A stretch of DNA of 64,000 bases from Climacteris rufus (Eukaryota; Chordata; Aves; Passeriformes; Climacteridae). Below the pieces are notes generated by a model. That model had not been told where the DNA came from, did not search any database, and saw only the letters and a list, made by a program, of their open reading frames with translations. Positions 61,358-64,000 of the stretch are shown here, piece after piece. Every line of letters begins with the position of its first letter. The first letter of the stretch is position 1. The stretch covers positions 1,316,067-1,380,066 of the forward strand of contig VZRZ01000466.1 of NCBI GenBank assembly GCA_013398175.1, in the 5' to 3' direction. A program made the translations under genes and the position numbers.

Positions 61358-61416
61358 CTATCAAGCTGTTAGTGTGGGTTGAATGCAGTTTCCAGTGGGC
61401 ACATTTTGCATCTCCT
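61358..61416 (-). CDS. Candidate exon (59 nt), most upstream found
   Basis: Acceptor GGAAAGTACATTTCTGTAG, donor TAG|GTAAAG. Reads GDAKCAHWKLHSTHTNSLI with one leading and one trailing base; it joins in phase to 60689-61102 across a 255-base intron. It starts mid-codon, so earlier exons must exist. Confidence 0.5.
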
Positions 61417-61419
61417 CTA

Positions 61420-62787
61420 CAGAAATGTACTTTCCATTGCTGTCACGGCAGTATAGCACCAAAACCACTGAATCCTTCCATCTACCTACAGGAGTCTCCG
61501 AATTTCCATGTGCGTGCATTTGTTTGATGGATTTTATTGTAAGACTATTAAACTTTATTTCAATTCAAACAATATATTTACAGAAACATTAGTAAAAGCT
61601 TTTACTAGAACTGTGCTTTTGCTGCCACTAAATTTTATTGCTCAGGCTCTGAGATATTCAAGAATACAGACCTTTGAACAGTTTGAAAATGAATAGGCAA
61701 CAATATCATTTGTTACCAATGACAAAGATACACTTTACCATTAGTCAGCATTCAAATAAATCACATTGTCAAGGCTTGTCTATGCTCAAAAAATTGTCTG
61801 ATCTAATTCTGACAGAATAGTCAGAGTGATATAGTTTCCCTTTTGCTAGTAGAAGTTATGGCACTGAAATTTAAAGTAAACATCATATAACCTTACCCAC
61901 ACGATGATCTGCAATAATTTTTAAATAAATCAGATTTCAAATCAAGGAAAGTTAACATTGGTAGTAAATTTTACATAAAAAGAAGCTCTGACATACACTT
62001 TTCTTTCCTAGCTAATATGAATCATCAGTCCTTTTTGGCTCCTTACCATCTAGAAAAATGGTTGGGGAGGGCAGAACATAAAAAAGGTATTCTGTGTACA
62101 ACGCTGCCATTTAAAACAGCTCCTCTGCTGCATCGTTACGCTTGAACTGTTGCTACCAAAACCAGGATGCCAACTGAGAGATTGGAAATTCAGAAAAGTA
62201 GACTAGGACTGAGCCTGTTGTAAAAATCAGCCAGTACCTTTTAGAAACCACTTGATAGTTGCAAACTTCTGTTTGCATTTGCTCTGTGTTCATGAGCCAA
62301 TTAAAAATATTCCTTCACTTGAAATGCCACTTGGTCAGCTCATTAAAAAAGCCTCACTGACAACACAAAAAAAAGGGGCAAATGTCTGACTTGGTCTGTC
62401 TTGAACATATTATTGGCCTATTTAAACAAGAATAACGAAGAACACAGTATTTTAAAAAAGCAACAACAAACTAATCACAACCAACACAAACAAACAAAAA
62501 ATCCCCCAACCAAACAAAAATGTAGCCTTTTAAAAGCCAGATTCAGCAAAACTGAACCTAAAAATCTTCCAGAAGTTTTCCTAAGCCTTATTCTAAAAGA
62601 GTATGTGAAAGTGAGTCCTTTAGTAGCACCAGTGCATCAGTGCTCAGATCAAAACATAAACACCTCACAATACAGCTCCTCTGCTTTCAAATACAGTGAC
62701 CAAGTCACAGCTGTGGACATCAGTGAGGAAAAATAGATACACTCTCTACAGATGGTTCAACAGAGCTTTCCACTAAAGCAAAACTTC
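61420..62787. other. Intron-like, nothing firm
   Basis: An A/C-rich low-complexity patch at 62445-62520. A 12-base piece near 61891-61902 (minus) lies between strong splice sites but cannot be supported. Confidence 0.3.
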
Positions 62788-63296
62788 AATGGAGTGCTGC
62801 ATCCAGCTCTGGGGTGCCCAGCACGGGAGGGGCAGGGACTCCTTGGAACAAGTCCAGAGGAGGGCTGGAAATGATCAGAGGGCTGGAGCACCTCTGCTGT
62901 GGAGGCAGGCTGAGAGAATTGGGGTGGTTCAGCCTGGAGAAGTGTCCAGGGAGACCTCAGAGCATCTTTCTGTACCTAAAGGGGCCCTACAAGAGAGATG
63001 GAGAGGGACCTTTTAGAAGACCACATAGGACAAGGAGAAATTGCTTTAACCTGAGATGGAGTAGGTCTAGTTTGGATGTTTGGAATAAATGTTTTACTGT
63101 GAGGGTGGTGAGGCACTGGAACAGGTTGCCCAGGTAAGTTGTGGATGTCCTGTCCCTGGAAGTGTTCAAGGCCAGGGTGGATGGGGCTTTGAGTACCCTG
63201 CTCTAGTGGAAGAAACCTCTGTTCATAGAAGGGGGTTGGAACCAGATGATCTTTAAGGTCCCTTCCAACTCAAACCATTCTATGATTCTATAATAC
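62788..63296 (+). mobile_element. CR1 LINE 3' part, 5'-truncated
   Basis: Sense CR1: GGAGTGCTGCATCCAGCTCT, GGCTGGAGCACCTCTGCTGT, GTTGCCCAGGTAAGTTGTGG, then AGGTCCCTTCCAACTCAAACC and ATTCTATGATTCTATAAT. The usual avian 3' end without a poly(A) tail. Only fragments of the coding end remain. Confidence 0.9.
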
Positions 63297-63817
63297 AAAG
63301 GTTTCCACCTTGTATAAAAAGACACACAATGTTTTCTTTGTCTAGCTAACCAAATAAAACTAGAGACAACAGCAGGGACTAATTAGAATTTTATTAGTCA
63401 ACAAAGGCCCAGTGTAGCCCCCATCCATATTAGCGAAATTAAACTGCAAGTCTTCAGGACCTTTAAAGAGCCACGTTTGTGTATCCAAGGGAATGCCCAG
63501 ACCTCAGACAACAAAATCCAAGCTATTTCATTTCAAAACTGCAGCTCTACATAAAAGCCAAAATATATGTGGTTGGTGGGAACAGCACAGCCACGTACTT
63601 TTTCATTCAGCCTGTGCTTAGTAGCACACTTTTACTAACAGCAGGCTGTCCCCTGCCAACTCAGGGTAGAACAAAGGCCAGCACGACCACTCAATAGCAT
63701 GGACTGTGCAACCACGGTAGCCTGCAGTTTCCTTCACCTTCTCCATATAACCACAGGTTCCACAGGAAGTTACAAGGCTCCCAAATAGCAATTCAATGGG
63801 AAAACTCCTAAAGGAGA
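63297..63817. other. No gene supported
   Basis: AT-rich with short frames only. Confidence 0.35.
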
Positions 63818-63960
63818 AGTAAAAAAAAAAACCAAAAAACAACCACACACAAATACAAACACACACAAAAACCCCAAAACAAACAAACACAAAAAAACAC
63901 ACACAAAAGAAAAAAACCAAAAAAACAGATCAAAACAAAACAACAAAGAAAAAAAAATAG
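63818..63960. repeat. A/C-rich low-complexity tract
   Basis: Irregular AAAC, ACAC and AAACCCC motifs over about 140 bases. Confidence 0.9.
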
Positions 63961-64000
63961 CCCCCCAAAAGGCAAGTTTTCCACATTGTTGGTCTCCACA

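Larger units (their letters stand above)
3351..61416 (-). other. Candidate large multi-exon gene locus, possibly decaying
   Basis: Span of about 40 short minus-strand candidate exons, each an open frame between a pyrimidine-run/AG site and a GT site. The joined reading is mostly helical and leucine/lysine rich, with no signal peptide or clear membrane block, so a large intracellular scaffold-like protein is my guess; I cannot name it. Support comes from runs of neighbouring exons whose codon phases match across introns as short as 155 to 255 bases. Against a simple intact gene: some neighbours do not match in phase and three exons contain frame breaks. Neither the first nor the last exon was found, so the gene may continue beyond both ends, and exons of more than one gene could be mixed. 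Confidence 0.6.

Noticed and set aside
62445..62520. Spaced A/C motifs checked as a CRISPR-like array
   Set aside because: No fixed repeat length or spacer structure; simple low complexity in a vertebrate sequence.
63808..63999. Cys/Phe-rich minus-strand frames
   Set aside because: Translation of the A/C low-complexity tract.

Overview
The window looks like an AT-rich piece of a bird chromosome, probably a passerine. The support is several CR1 retrotransposon copies ending in the avian CR1 3' signature, an avian ERVL-type LTR, three copies of one short LTR family, old MIR and ancient-CR1 relics, and no bacterial-style gene packing. It contains two single-N positions (27247, 47000) and a 47-base T run, so it is draft-quality sequence in places. 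No long open frame, tRNA, rRNA or CRISPR array is visible.

Most of the window (about 3.3 kb to 61.4 kb, minus strand) appears to be introns of one large multi-exon gene, or of more than one. I found it by pairing strong minus-strand 3' splice sites (pyrimidine run then AG) with 5' splice sites (GTAAGT-like) around short open frames of helical, protein-like composition. About 40 candidate exons of 22 to 414 bases are listed. Several neighbours join in matching codon phase: 61416-61358 to 61102-60689; 57327-57220 to 56974-56906 to 55748-55715 to 55247-55217; 25871-25831 to 25675-25601; 17337-17170 to 17024-16984; 15800-15681 to 14560-14436 to 13555-13534 to 12303-12249 to 11132-11101; 6782-6665 to 6380-6267 to 5464-5359. 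Other neighbours do not join, so exons are missing or some calls are wrong. I do not recognise the protein. It looks like a long, mostly alpha-helical, cytoplasmic polypeptide without an obvious signal peptide.

Three candidate exons carry frame breaks: about 60819-60852, about 54880-54900, and a 5-bp tandem duplication near 14505-14515. One more (7062-7145) has an LTR abutting its 3' splice site. Either this gene is decaying in this bird or the assembly has indel errors. A possible nested plus-strand terminal exon with two AATAAA signals lies at 55990-56151.

Mobile elements: CR1 at 17.8, 19.2-20.3 (with an inverted CR1 piece inside), 36.9 and 62.8 kb; ancient CR1 at 15.0 and 29.5 kb; MIR at 10.5, 21.2 and 29.1 kb; short LTRs at 7.1, 37.3 and 48.8 kb; a provirus 3' end plus LTR at 49.1-49.4 kb; an ERVL LTR at 42.4 kb. 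The remainder is intron-like AT-rich sequence with simple repeats.
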